64,000 bases of DNA from Francisella endosymbiont of Ornithodoros moubata (GTDB lineage Bacteria; Pseudomonadota; Gammaproteobacteria; Francisellales; Francisellaceae): the NCBI GenBank assembly GCA_002095075.2, contig LVCE01000001.1, forward strand, positions 248,001 to 312,000, in the 5' to 3' direction. Below, piece after piece: positions 1 to 9,739 of the stretch; the first letter of the stretch is position 1, and the number at the start of each line of letters is the position of its first letter. The position numbers and the translations under genes were made by a program. The notes under the pieces were generated by a model. It was given only the letters and a program-made list of their open reading frames with translations. It had not been told where the DNA came from and did no database searches.

Positions 1-58
1 CTCAAATCAATCAGCTAAAGCAAGCATATACTTATTATCAATAGTATAAGGAAGCCAT

Positions 59-937
59 ATGGCTAACAAAAAATTATTACCAGCTACGAAAATGAAAACT
101 CTACCGGTTGTATCTGATAATAATCTTAGTACATATTTGAATTTTGTTAATACTTTACCAATGTTATCACTCGAGCAAGAGCAAGAGCTAGCAAGATGCT
201 ATAAATACAAAAAAGATTTAGATGCTGCACAGCAACTTGTGTTATCCCATTTGCGCTTTGTCACTAAAATAGCAAGAAACTTTTCAGGCTATGGACTTTC
301 AATAGCAGATCTTGTCCAAGAGGGTAATATTGGTCTTATGAAGGCTGTAAGTAAGTTTGACCCTGATCAAGGTGTCAGATTAGTATCATTTGCGGTTCAT
401 TGGATCAAGGCAGAGATGCATGATTATGTCCTTAAAAACTGGAAGATTGTCAAAGTTGCTACTACAAAAACACAGCGCAAATTATTTTTTAATCTTAGAA
501 GTAGTAAAGGTAAAGTTGGCTGGTTAAGCTCGGAAGATATAAAAGAATTAGCCGAAGAGCTAAGTGTCAAAGAAGAAACTGTCATCGAGATGGAGAAAAG
601 AATGTGTCAGGGTGATGCAAGTCTTGATTTGCCATATACAGATGATGATGGTGAGCAAACTTTGCAGCAAAGTTTATATTTAGAAGATAAACCTTCAAAC
701 ATTGAGCACCAAATTATCCAGCAAGATTATTATAATAACTTCAAAGTGGTTGTCAAAGATGTTTTGAGTGGTTTTGATATCCGTACAAAAGATATTATCA
801 TATCACGCTATCTACTTGATAACAAGACAACTCTCCAAGATTTAGCTGCTAAATATAATATCTCAGCTGAAAGAGTGCGCCAGATTGAAGAAGATGCACT
901 AGCTAAGCTTAAAAAAGCTATCAAGACCCGCTCTTAA
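59..937 (+). CDS. rpoH: RNA polymerase sigma-32 factor (heat shock)
   Basis: A 292-residue sigma-70 family protein that directs core RNA polymerase to heat-shock promoters. Region 2 is visible around residues 65-128, with the core-binding stretch DLVQEGNIGLM near 84-94. The RpoH box QRKLFFNLR lies at 139-147 and separates RpoH from RpoD and RpoS. Region 4 ends in a helix-turn-helix with TLQDLAAKYNISAERVRQIE near 257-276. The ATG is preceded by an AAGGAAG ribosome binding site about 6 bases upstream. Length is normal for the family. It stands alone, with an AT-rich gap of about 90 bases before aroA. Confidence 0.96.
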   Translation: MANKKLLPATKMKTLPVVSDNNLSTYLNFVNTLPMLSLEQEQELARCYKYKKDLDAAQQLVLSHLRFVTKIARNFSGYGLSIADLVQEGNIGLMKAVSKFDPDQGVRLVSFAVHWIKAEMHDYVLKNWKIVKVATTKTQRKLFFNLRSSKGKVGWLSSEDIKELAEELSVKEETVIEMEKRMCQGDASLDLPYTDDDGEQTLQQSLYLEDKPSNIEHQIIQQDYYNNFKVVVKDVLSGFDIRTKDIIISRYLLDNKTTLQDLAAKYNISAERVRQIEEDALAKLKKAIKTRS

Positions 938-1024
938 ATTTTAGCTGTTTACATAATTAATTATTCAAAAAAATACTAGTAGTTATGTTAATATAAACAT
1001 CAATGTAATTTTTGAACTAAATAA

Positions 1025-2302
1025 ATGAAAGATTTTATCCCGCAAATAAAATCACAGATAAATCAGCAAGTATATTTAGATGGCTCAAAGAGTATATCAA
1101 ATAGATCACTGATAATCTCAGCGATGGCACAAGGTCAGACAAAATTTGAGAATTTGCCCAATAGCGCTGATGTCTTAGCGTGTGTTGCAGCTCTAAAGGA
1201 TTTAGGCTGTCAAGTTGAGCATAATCAGGCAACTAAATCGCTACTTATCAATGGTTGTGCGGCAAAGTTTAATAATGATTATGCCAAGATATTTTGTAAT
1301 GAGTCAGGTACTTTGACAAGATTTATAATACCAATGTTAGTGGTGCAGCCTACAGGTAAATATTATGTATATGCTAAACAAAGAATGATAGATAGACCCT
1401 TAGCAGATCAGCTAAGACCACTTCAAAAGCTAGGTATGATAGCAAACTACCATCAAAAGGATCATGCTATGCCTTTGACAATAGTAGCTAGATCATTAAG
1501 TGGTGGTAATATAGAAGTTAATGGTGAGAAAAGCTCACAATTTGCTTCAGGTTTGTTGATGGCAGCACCATTTATGCACCATGGTCTAAGATTAAACTCT
1601 ATCACAGATCACAAGCAACCATATCTAGATATGACAACAAAAGTTATGGCAGAGTTTGGTGTGACAGTTGATATTGATAAAAGTATCTATACTGTCAAAA
1701 AATCACAATACATCTCTCCTAGTAACTATGTGGTTGAGCCAGATGTTTCAACAGCATCGTACTTTTGGGCATTTGCAGCTATTACTGGTTCAACTATTAA
1801 GGTTATGCATGTTACTAAAAAGTCTAAGCAAGGTGATATCAAATTCTTAGAAGTACTTGAAAATATAGGTTGTCAAGTTAACTACTGTGATGATGGTATA
1901 GAGGTTACAGGTAGTGATAAACTTCGTGGTATACAAGTTAATATGCGTAATTTCTCTGATACTTTCATGACACTTGCAGCTATTGCTTGCTTTGCTAAAG
2001 GTGATACGCATATCTCAGGTCTTAGTCATACACGTGGTCAAGAATCAGATCGTATCGCAGCTATGGCAGAGGGACTTACTAAGCTTGGTGTCTATGTAGA
2101 GACAACTCAAGACAGTATTTTAATCTCACCAGCTAGAAGTCAATTTAAGCCAGCTGAAGTTAATAGTCATAATGATCATCGTATCGCTATGTCTTTGGCG
2201 CTTTTAGGGTTAAAATATCAAGGTGTAATAGTAAATAATGCAGCGGTTGTAAGCAAAACTTGCTCTGATTATTTTGATAGAATGAGAGTATTGGTAGAGT
2301 AG
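1025..2302 (+). CDS. aroA: 3-phosphoshikimate 1-carboxyvinyltransferase (EPSP synthase)
   Basis: A 425-residue enzyme that transfers enolpyruvate from PEP to shikimate-3-phosphate, the sixth step of the shikimate pathway. The N-terminal signature LDGSKSISNRSL (18-29) contains the substrate-binding lysine (Lys22). NESGTLTRF follows near residue 95. The second half contains HTRGQESDRI and the closing NSHNDHRIAMSLAL motif. Length is normal and no lesion is seen. Its TAG stop overlaps the possible GTG start of the next gene by one base, which suggests a transcription unit running on through the methyltransferase, rnhA and ansA. aroK and aroB, also intact, lie about 18 kb away. Confidence 0.95.
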   Translation: MKDFIPQIKSQINQQVYLDGSKSISNRSLIISAMAQGQTKFENLPNSADVLACVAALKDLGCQVEHNQATKSLLINGCAAKFNNDYAKIFCNESGTLTRFIIPMLVVQPTGKYYVYAKQRMIDRPLADQLRPLQKLGMIANYHQKDHAMPLTIVARSLSGGNIEVNGEKSSQFASGLLMAAPFMHHGLRLNSITDHKQPYLDMTTKVMAEFGVTVDIDKSIYTVKKSQYISPSNYVVEPDVSTASYFWAFAAITGSTIKVMHVTKKSKQGDIKFLEVLENIGCQVNYCDDGIEVTGSDKLRGIQVNMRNFSDTFMTLAAIACFAKGDTHISGLSHTRGQESDRIAAMAEGLTKLGVYVETTQDSILISPARSQFKPAEVNSHNDHRIAMSLALLGLKYQGVIVNNAAVVSKTCSDYFDRMRVLVE

Positions 2303-2304
2303 TG

Positions 2305-2895
2305 ATGTTAAACAAAGAGCGCATTATAACCAGATATCTAAGTCAAAGATGGTATAAAAAGGCTCTTATTATAACAGCTACAGAGAGTAATTATTTTCAT
2401 AATATGAACGTCCTAAAACTAGTTGCATGTTCAGGATATCTAAAAACTCAGCCACCGCTGGGATGTGTTTTTGATATTGAGGCTTGGCCTTTCGAACATA
2501 AGTTTTTTGATCTTATTATTCTTGATGAGAGTTTTGTCAGTTGTCCAAAACAGATGAGAGCATTATTTAATCAATTACATTTCTGTTTGGCAGATGATGG
2601 TGAGGTTATAGTGGCTTGCCTCGGTGGTATTAGTCTATATGGGATATTATCACGGTTTTTAGCGAATGGTTTTAGCAGTAAAAAAGTTAGTCTAATAAAC
2701 TATACTAATAACTTTATAGTAAATATGCTCAAGAAAATAATTAGTAGAAATTATGTTGTAGTCTTTAAAAAAGACAATTATTTTAGGGTTGACGCTTTGA
2801 ATGTCAGCGAACTTGTTGATGAGCCGATAAAAGCTAAAATCTATAGTGGTGGTTGTGCTAGGGAAGTATATGGAAATTTTCAAAAAGAAAAATAG
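2305..2895 (+). CDS. YafS-like SAM-dependent methyltransferase-fold protein
   Basis: A protein of about 196 residues with a weak class I methyltransferase layout: a first beta strand (ALIITATE), an acidic strand end ([11 protein letters not shown]), a motif resembling post-II ([10 protein letters not shown]), and a long helix followed by [11 protein letters not shown]. The glycine-rich SAM loop is poorly conserved. In enterobacteria the methyltransferase-like gene yafS is next to rnhA, and the same neighbour here supports the assignment. A GTG three bases upstream (2302) overlaps the aroA stop and could also be the start. Its 3' end overlaps rnhA by 26 bases. The substrate is unknown. Confidence 0.6.
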   Translation: MLNKERIITRYLSQRWYKKALIITATESNYFHNMNVLKLVACSGYLKTQPPLGCVFDIEAWPFEHKFFDLIILDESFVSCPKQMRALFNQLHFCLADDGEVIVACLGGISLYGILSRFLANGFSSKKVSLINYTNNFIVNMLKKIISRNYVVVFKKDNYFRVDALNVSELVDEPIKAKIYSGGCAREVYGNFQKEK

Positions 2896-3328
2896 TGTCA
2901 TTGCCTACACAGATGGTGCTTGTAAGGGTAACCCTGGTGGTGGTGGCTGGGGAGCTATCCTTAGTTATAATGGTGTAGATAAAGAAATATATGGTAATGA
3001 AAAAGATACTACAAATAATAGAATGGAGCTAATGGCAGCAATCAGAACTCTTCAAGCACTTAAAAGAAAGTGTGATATAACAATTTATACTGATTCTAAA
3101 TACCTACAAAACGGTATTAACCAATGGTTGGCAAACTGGAAAGCTAATGATTGGAAGACAGCTGCTAAGAAAGAAGTCAAAAATAAAGATCTTTGGCAAG
3201 AGCTTGATAGTCTGACAAACAAGCATAATGTAACATGGGGTTGGGTAAAAGGTCATAGTGGTAATGCTGGTAATGAAAAAGCAGATGCGTTAGCAAATAA
3301 AGCTATTGCCGAGCTAATAGGGAAGTAA
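2870..3328 (+). CDS. rnhA: Ribonuclease HI
   Basis: A 152-residue enzyme that cuts the RNA strand of RNA-DNA hybrids (primer removal, R-loop resolution). All four catalytic carboxylates are present: Asp15 in [10 protein letters not shown], Glu53 in NNRMELM, Asp75 in YTDSKYL and Asp139 in NEKADALA. The basic-handle tryptophans (NWKANDWKT) are also present. I chose the ATG at 2870 because it has an AGGGA ribosome binding site and gives the family's normal N-terminus; an in-frame GTG at 2846 would add eight unlikely residues. It overlaps the upstream methyltransferase-like gene and precedes ansA by one base. Confidence 0.96.
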   Translation: MEIFKKKNSVIAYTDGACKGNPGGGGWGAILSYNGVDKEIYGNEKDTTNNRMELMAAIRTLQALKRKCDITIYTDSKYLQNGINQWLANWKANDWKTAAKKEVKNKDLWQELDSLTNKHNVTWGWVKGHSGNAGNEKADALANKAIAELIGK

Positions 3329-3329
3329 A

Positions 3330-4373
3330 ATGGAAAATCGTGCTAATAAAAAAATTCTAGTTCTATATACTGGTGGCACTATAGGAATGGTTAGTACTGA
3401 GCAAGGATATGATGTCAAACCAAGTTACCTTAGCAAGACAATTGAAGGTATTAGAGATTTTTATCATTATAATATGCCGCAATTTGAGATTAAAGAGTAT
3501 AGTAATCTTATAGATTCATCAAATATTAATCCTAAAAAATGGCTTTCATTAGCTCTAGATATCATTAGAAATTATCAATATTATGATGGTTTTGTAATCC
3601 TACATGGTACAGATACTCTTGCTTATACTGCTTCTGTACTATCATTTATGCTGGGGGAACTTCAAAAGTCAGTAATTGTCACAGGGTCACAAATTCCGAT
3701 ATCTAAGATTAGATCAGATGCAATATCAAATATTCTTAATAGTCTAATATTTGCTTGTAGTGATGATATCAAGGAAGTGTGTGTGTATTTCAATCAAAAG
3801 CTAATGCGTGGTAATAGAACTACAAAAATATCAGCGACTGAGTTTGATGCTTTTGCTTCACCAAATTATCCTACATTAGCAAGGGTTGGTATAGATATAG
3901 TTGTTAAGCAAGAAAAATTATGGCATCGTGCAGATGCGTTTAGTCAACCTAAGTTAGAAACTTTTGGTGTGCCAAAGATTGCTATTTTGAATGTCTTTCC
4001 TGGGATAGGTAATGATATTATAGAAGCTATACTTGAACCACCACTACAAGGCTTAATTCTCAAGACTTATGGTGCTGGTAATATGATTAACGACCCAAAT
4101 ATACATGCGACACTTAAAAAAGCTAATGATAGGGGAGTTGTGATAGTCAACTGTACGCAGTGTTTGTATGGTAGTGTCAAGATGGATGCTTATAAGGCTG
4201 CTAGAGGACTTATTGAAGCAGGTGTCGTTTCTGGTTATGATATGACAGATGAAGCAGCATTAGGCAAACTGTTTTATCTATTAAGCCAGCCAAATATGAC
4301 ACAACAAGATGTCAAAGAAGCATTTAATGTTTCTTTACAAGGCGAAGTAACTATATACGTAAAATATGAATAG
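3330..4373 (+). CDS. ansA: L-asparaginase, type I (cytoplasmic)
   Basis: A 347-residue enzyme hydrolysing asparagine to aspartate and ammonia. The two family signatures are clear: YTGGTIGM (13-20) with the nucleophilic threonine, and HGTDTLAYT (92-100) with the Thr-Asp pair. No signal peptide is present, so it is probably the cytoplasmic AnsA type. It starts directly after the rnhA stop with a GGAAG ribosome binding site inside the rnhA 3' end, so the two are very likely co-transcribed. Length is typical. Confidence 0.93.
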   Translation: MENRANKKILVLYTGGTIGMVSTEQGYDVKPSYLSKTIEGIRDFYHYNMPQFEIKEYSNLIDSSNINPKKWLSLALDIIRNYQYYDGFVILHGTDTLAYTASVLSFMLGELQKSVIVTGSQIPISKIRSDAISNILNSLIFACSDDIKEVCVYFNQKLMRGNRTTKISATEFDAFASPNYPTLARVGIDIVVKQEKLWHRADAFSQPKLETFGVPKIAILNVFPGIGNDIIEAILEPPLQGLILKTYGAGNMINDPNIHATLKKANDRGVVIVNCTQCLYGSVKMDAYKAARGLIEAGVVSGYDMTDEAALGKLFYLLSQPNMTQQDVKEAFNVSLQGEVTIYVKYE

Positions 4374-4423
4374 TAAAAAGCTTATACTCATAGCTAATAC
4401 TAATAATAATTCAAGGAGATAAA

Positions 4424-5128
4424 ATGAGTGATATTTCTGAGTTAATAAAAGGCAATAGAGCGTGGGCTGAAGATATCAAAAAAACAAATCCTGAGTTTTT
4501 TGAAACTTTATCAAAAGGTCAGTCTCCAGAATATCTTTAGATAGGTTGTTCAGATAGTCGTGTGCCAGCGAACCAAGTTTGTGGTCTGATTCCAGGTGAG
4601 GTTTTTGTACACCGTAATGTTGCAAATGTCGTTTCACTTACAGATTTAAACTGTTTGTCAGTGTTACAATTTGCTATAGAGGTTTTAAAGGTTAAGAAAA
4701 TCATAGTTTGTGGTCATTATGCTTGTGGTGGTGTTGAGACAGTCGTTAAAGATAAAAGCTATGGTCTAATCGATAACTGGCTAACATCTATTCATGAAGT
4801 AAAAGAGCAAAACAAACAGTTCATCGAAGAGTCGCTATCTTGCTACAAAGATAATCAAGAAGAATATATAAAGAAAAAAGTAGATATGATGTGTGAGCTA
4901 AATGCACTTCACCAAGCTCTAAATCTTTGTAAAACTACAGTTGTTAAAAATGCGTGGGCAAAAGGTCTTAAGTTTACTATTCATACGGCTATTTATGGTA
5001 TTGGGGATGGTAAGCTATATGAGATTGGTGGTGGTGTAGGCTCAAGAGCTGAGATGGATACTACTTATGTTCAAGCTATCAAAGATATCAAGTCTAGATA
5101 TTGTCATAACCAATCTTGTTCACTATAA
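4424..5128 (+). pseudogene. Beta-class carbonic anhydrase with one premature TAG
   Basis: Reads as a complete beta carbonic anhydrase (CO2/bicarbonate interconversion) of 234 codons with a single lesion: TAG at 4538-4540 (codon 39), where the family has Trp in the motif YLWIGCSDSR. TGG to TAG is a one-base change. The rest is intact: GCSDSR (zinc Cys and Asp), CGHYACGGV (zinc His and Cys) and GGVGSRAE near the C-terminus. A good AAGGAG site precedes the ATG at 4424. Translation restarting at the internal GTG or ATG would lose the first zinc cysteine. A sequencing error or readthrough cannot be excluded, because there is only one lesion. Confidence 0.88.
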
Positions 5129-5130
5129 CG

Positions 5131-5157
5131 CTTAATTTTCTATAGAAAAAAATCAAG
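5131..5157. terminator. Imperfect AT hairpin between convergent genes
   Basis: An inverted repeat centred on the perfect palindrome TTTTCTATAGAAAA (5136-5149), with outer arms CTTAATTTT and AAAATCAAG that pair apart from one mismatch. It is rich in T on one strand and A on the other and lies just after the carbonic anhydrase stop, facing the convergent Sel1 gene. It could serve as a bidirectional terminator. The stem is weak, so this is a tentative call. Confidence 0.35.
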
Positions 5158-5203
5158 TAAAATATTGCTAATATAGATAAGCTAATAACTTAGATTAAGA
5201 GTA

Positions 5204-6949
5204 TTATTCAATAAGCATCAATATATGCTGAGCATTTCTGACACCTAGTTCAGCAGCTTTCTTGTAATAATACATTGCCTTTTGTTTATTATATGGCACA
5301 CCATTTTGTTCTTCGTTATAGTATAATGAAGCTAATTTGTAGTATGCTTGACCATAGCCTTTATCTGCAGCTTCATTGAAATATTTGAGTGCTTCTTTAT
5401 ATTCTTTGTTATTGTAGTAGTATTCACCGGTATAGTATATTGCGTAGACATTCACCAGCTTTTGCTGATTGCTCAAGTTTGTAGAATGCCTAAAATCACC
5501 TTTTTGGGCAAATACCTACATTCTATGGATTTTCTCCTCATGTGTTAGTTGGATTTTTTCAGCTTTTTGTCGTTTTTTATTTTGTTGCTTTTTTAATGAG
5601 TTATGTTTTTGAGAGGCTTTTGGCTGTTTTATTGGAGTCTCTATCTGATCATAAAGTTTAGGTAATAGCGAAGATGCTTTAGGTTTGTTGTTTTTGATTA
5701 TTGTTGCCAATAAATCTTGGCTAATTTTGTCTTTGCTATTGTAATAGTAGTAGACGATACCTTCGTATTTGTTATTGTTAGCTTTATCAGCAAAATCAAA
5801 TCGTAGTGATGATTGATTATTTTTGAGTTTAGCTAATATCAAAAAGTCATCAATATAAATATTATCTAAATTGTCACCCGTTTTTATAAAGTTTGTATCA
5901 ACTTCAACCTCAAGAATATCTTTATAGAATTGCTGTAGCTGACCTTTATTAGCATTAAAAAGGTTTATATATATCAAACCATTTAGATTTTTAAATTTTT
6001 GCTTAGGTATTGATAGTCCAACTTCTTTCTTTTGCTCAATTTGATCAAGTTTTTTGGCTTGTTCGATTAGCTTTTTGCGTTGTTGCATCTGCATTTTTAT
6101 TTGCTGTTGTCTCTGCTCTTCAAGCTCTTTTAAACACTGTTGCTTTACGCGATTTTCAACATCGACAATTTCTTTCTTAGCAAGTTCTGATACCTTAGGG
6201 TCAGAGCTATATAATAAATGTTTGCCATAGCATTAGTGCTCTATAATTATCACCAGCTTGGGTAAAATCACGCGCTTGAACAATTATCGCTGGTTCATAA
6301 CCCTCAGCTGCAGGCAGTCATAAGGTATTTAGCCATTAATGAGTCATCAGTAGCGATAATACTGCCATCTTTGTAGCCTAGGTATATATCATACAATATT
6401 TCTGGCTCAACTACCGAAATCATGTGATTGTTAGAATTAATAAGATCAGCTAATGCTATTACAGAGTCTTTGTAACCAAGATCATATGATTTCTTAAAAT
6501 ATTGTATGGCTTTTTTATTGCTTTTATTAACACCTAAACCATCTCTATACAAAGTGGCTATTTGAAAAAAAGCTCTTGGATAGTTTGCGTTAGCTGTTTT
6601 TTTATAGTTTTTGTAAGAGTGATAGTAATTTTTCTCTGTGCCTAAACCATATTGGTAAATATAGCCTAGATAAAAGTAGTCTTTAGCTGTAGATTGATCA
6701 TTTTCGGCAACCACTTTGAGAATTGTAAAAGCGTTTTTATAGCTATTTTTGTTTTGGTTTTGGATATCTGCAAGAGCTGTCGCATAGCGCTCCAGAAAAA
6801 CTGATGTCTATAGCTTAGGTAATTATTGATACCAAAAGCACAACTACCAATCACAGTGACTAAAACTAAAGCTTTGATAATATTTTTTTAGTAAGCGCTA
6901 TAGGGCCAATTTTCTTTGATTGTTTAGGGATATTCTCTTGTTCAGACAT
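5204..6949 (-). pseudogene. Sel1-repeat protein with N-terminal membrane anchor, broken
   Basis: The minus-strand gene starts at ATG 6949 (MSEQENIPKQ). It is frameshifted in an A run near 6890, before a membrane segment ending VLVTVIGSCAF. Sel1-like repeats follow, for example YFYLGYIYQYGLGTEKNY and FFQIATLYRDGLGVNK (6304-6714). A lysine/glutamine-rich middle piece (5516-6094) and a last repeat (ALKYFNEAADKGYGQAYY, 5204-5476) lie downstream. At least three frameshifts or stops separate these pieces. Intact it would be about 580 residues, anchored in the inner membrane and facing the periplasm. Sel1 repeats usually mediate protein-protein contacts, and the partner is unknown. Confidence 0.75.
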
Positions 6950-7025
6950 CAACTATATTTTTTAATAAGATATTTACTTATTATATAATAGTTTTAGCTT
7001 AGATTTAAGCCAATTAGAGATTTTG

Positions 7026-7883
7026 TTATAGTTTTTGTTGCTCTAGCAGCATTTGCTCTTTCCCAGCTTGAGCAGTTTGTGGATCTTCTAATGATACCTT
7101 GCCAAAGTGCCCAGCTCGGAAATCATAGACTATATTCTTAGCAGCTTGTTTGATATTTGAATTAGTTTTAGCAGTTGAGGTATCTTTGAGTATTTCTTGA
7201 GGGTGTTTTTCTAAAAAATCTTTTTCGCTAATGAAGTTATAGCGAGCTAGGAAGTTTTTTATATTTTTTTCTCTAAAAAAATTTAGTAGATAACAAGCTG
7301 TACCTTCATAATCCATCGCAGTATCACGGATAGAGCCGATAGATGCGATTCTAAAAGCGCTAATTTCACTTTTAGGACTAGGAAACATAATCCCTGGAGT
7401 ATCAAAAATCATAAAAGTTTTGCTAATATTGATACGTTGCTGTAGTTTTGTCACAGCTGGCTCATTACCTGTCTTAGCTACTTTACGACCTGCTAGTTTA
7501 TTTATCATTGTAGATTTACCTACATTGGGTATCCCAAAGATAATTGCTCTAATAGGTTTTAGTACAGTGCCTCTATGTGGACATTTTTTTTGCGCTAAAT
7601 TAAGAATTCTTTTGACAATATTTTTATCCTCTAAGGTATTCACCGAGATAGCACTACATTTGTAGAAATCTAGCCATTGTCTGGTAATTGTAGTATCTGC
7701 TAGATCGTTTTTTGAGAGAATTTTTATAATCGGTTTGTCACCAACAATTTGTTCTAAAATATGATTGCTACTAGAGTCTGGTATGCGTGCATCAACTATC
7801 TCAATAGCAATATCAATCGAAGGCATTTTTTTGCGAAATTCTTTAGTAGCTTTGTGCATATGCCCAGGAAACCAATGTAACAT
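7026..7883 (-). CDS. ylqF: Ribosome biogenesis GTPase YlqF/RbgA
   Basis: A 285-residue circularly permuted GTPase that helps late assembly of the 50S subunit. The G motifs are in permuted order: G4 (LSKNDLADT) near residue 57, then G1 (GIPNVGKSTMINKL) near 119, then G3 (DTPGIM) near 160. The N-terminal MLHWFPGHMHKA is diagnostic of the family. It is intact and transcribed away from nagA. Its retention beside the destroyed era gene is notable. Confidence 0.92.
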   Translation of the reverse strand: MLHWFPGHMHKATKEFRKKMPSIDIAIEIVDARIPDSSSNHILEQIVGDKPIIKILSKNDLADTTITRQWLDFYKCSAISVNTLEDKNIVKRILNLAQKKCPHRGTVLKPIRAIIFGIPNVGKSTMINKLAGRKVAKTGNEPAVTKLQQRINISKTFMIFDTPGIMFPSPKSEISAFRIASIGSIRDTAMDYEGTACYLLNFFREKNIKNFLARYNFISEKDFLEKHPQEILKDTSTAKTNSNIKQAAKNIVYDFRAGHFGKVSLEDPQTAQAGKEQMLLEQQKL

Positions 7884-7945
7884 TGTAGATAAAAATTATA
7901 AATTTGGTTAATATAGGATAAGATTTTACCGATTAGGACTGATAT

Positions 7946-9079
7946 ATGCAAAGCTATATTCTAAAAGGTGGCAAAATTTATGCCCAAAATAATTTTGAGG
8001 CTAAGGATATTGTTGTCAAAGATAATGTTATCAGTGCTATAGTTGATGATGCCAAGGCAGCAGCTTTTAATTTACCTATAATTGAGCTAAGAGGTGATGA
8101 TTATGTGATACCTGGTTTTATCGATATCCATATCCATGGTTCAAAAGGAGCTGATGTGATGGATGGTGATGTTGATGCTTTAGCAGTAATCTCTAAATCG
8201 TTATATACTCAAGGAGTAACTAGTTATCTAGCAACTACAATGACAGCAGCAAATGAGCAAATACTCAAAGCAATGCATGCTATCAAGGATTATAATTCTC
8301 AAATTGACCTTGACAGTGCAAAAATTGTTGGTGTCCATCTTGAGGGACCATTTATATCACCAGGTAAAATTGGTGCACAAAATCCAAACTATCTTCAACA
8401 AGCAGATGTTACTAAAATAGCAAGTTGGTATAATGCTTGTGATGGTTTAATCAAAAAAATTACTATTGCGCCAGAGATTAAAAATGCTAATAAGGTAATT
8501 GAGTTTTGTAATTCTAAAAATATAATTAGCTCAATAGGTCATACTAGCTGTACTATGGCTCAAGCCCTAGAGGCGATAGAACAAGGTTGTTCACATGCGA
8601 CACATTTATTTAATGCAATGAGTCCGATTGAGCGTCGTAACCCTGGTGCTGCAACAGCTTTATTAATGTCAAAAAAAATTTTAGTAGAGTTGATAGTCGA
8701 TGGTATACATCTGCATCCTGATATGGTTAAGTTTACCTATGCAATCAAGGGTAGTGATAATATTGCGCTAATCACCGATGCGATGTCTGCCCAAAGTGCT
8801 AGTGAAGGTGTTTTTGAATTAGGTGGTCAGAAAGTCATAGTTAAAGATGGTCAGGCAAGATTAGAAAACGGTGTGCTTGCAGGAAGTGTCTTGACGATGA
8901 ATAAGGCATTTAAAAGTGTCTTAAAATTTACAAATTGTAGTTTGCATGATGCTGTGAAAATGACAAGTACAAATCAAGCTAAATCATTAGGACTTAAAAA
9001 AGGTCAAATCAAAGTAGGCTTTGACGCTGAGTTTGTAATTTTAGATAAAGATTATCAAGTTAAACAAGTTATTGGTTAG
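7946..9079 (+). CDS. nagA: N-acetylglucosamine-6-phosphate deacetylase
   Basis: A 377-residue amidohydrolase that removes acetate from GlcNAc-6-phosphate for amino-sugar catabolism and peptidoglycan recycling. Metal and catalytic residues are visible: HxH in IDIHIHG (His62, His64), Glu in VHLEGPFISPG, His in SIGHTS, His in ATHLFNAM and the catalytic Asp in LITDAMSA. Length is normal. It is divergent from ylqF and three bases upstream of tsaB, so nagA-tsaB is probably one unit. No nagB or nag transporter is present in the window. Confidence 0.94.
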   Translation: MQSYILKGGKIYAQNNFEAKDIVVKDNVISAIVDDAKAAAFNLPIIELRGDDYVIPGFIDIHIHGSKGADVMDGDVDALAVISKSLYTQGVTSYLATTMTAANEQILKAMHAIKDYNSQIDLDSAKIVGVHLEGPFISPGKIGAQNPNYLQQADVTKIASWYNACDGLIKKITIAPEIKNANKVIEFCNSKNIISSIGHTSCTMAQALEAIEQGCSHATHLFNAMSPIERRNPGAATALLMSKKILVELIVDGIHLHPDMVKFTYAIKGSDNIALITDAMSAQSASEGVFELGGQKVIVKDGQARLENGVLAGSVLTMNKAFKSVLKFTNCSLHDAVKMTSTNQAKSLGLKKGQIKVGFDAEFVILDKDYQVKQVIG

Positions 9080-9082
9080 AAA

Positions 9083-9739
9083 ATGAATTTTTTAGTATTA
9101 GATACATCAAGTAAGTATTGTTCTGTAGTTTTATCTGTAAATAGGGTAATTTATAATGATACGCGTGAGATACCACGCCAACACAACAAATATCTACTTA
9201 AGATGATACAGGGAGTTTTCGCTAAGGCAGCAATTGACATCAAAGACTTGGATTTTATAGCTTATGGAGTCGGGCCTGGTAGTTTTGTTGGTGTTAGGCT
9301 TGCTGCAGCAGTTTGTCAAGGTTTTGCGATTAGTCTAGATATACCAGTGATTGGCTTTTCTAGTATGTTTGCTTTGGCAAAAAGTGTCATAACCGAATCT
9401 CAAAAAGTAGCTGTTATCCTCGATGCGAAGATGGGTGATTTTTACCTTGGGCTTTATGATAAAGATACAGATCATATAATTGCAGAAAATGTTTACAAAT
9501 TAGAGGAATATTCTCAAGATCTATATACTGGTTATCAACTAATTGGTGAGTCTATCACGGAACTACAAGTAGAGAATAATGATTTTAAAATAGATGTTGT
9601 TAATGTATTAGAGTATGTTTACAAGCAATATCAAAAACAAAAATACAATGGTACTTTAACTCAAGAAACATTCCCAGTATATCTTAGAGGTACTAGTCAT
9701 TGGCAGACTAAAGAGGAGTATCTATATGTAGATGGCTAA
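9083..9739 (+). CDS. tsaB: tRNA threonylcarbamoyladenosine biosynthesis protein TsaB
   Basis: A 218-residue protein of the ASKHA fold that forms a complex with TsaD and TsaE to make the t6A modification at position 37 of ANN-decoding tRNAs. The N-terminus (LVLDTSSKYCSVVL) and the motif YGVGPGSFVGVRLAAA are typical. Length is normal. It follows nagA closely. Its TAA stop overlaps the ATG of the broken glutamine amidotransferase gene. Confidence 0.93.
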   Translation: MNFLVLDTSSKYCSVVLSVNRVIYNDTREIPRQHNKYLLKMIQGVFAKAAIDIKDLDFIAYGVGPGSFVGVRLAAAVCQGFAISLDIPVIGFSSMFALAKSVITESQKVAVILDAKMGDFYLGLYDKDTDHIIAENVYKLEEYSQDLYTGYQLIGESITELQVENNDFKIDVVNVLEYVYKQYQKQKYNGTLTQETFPVYLRGTSHWQTKEEYLYVDG

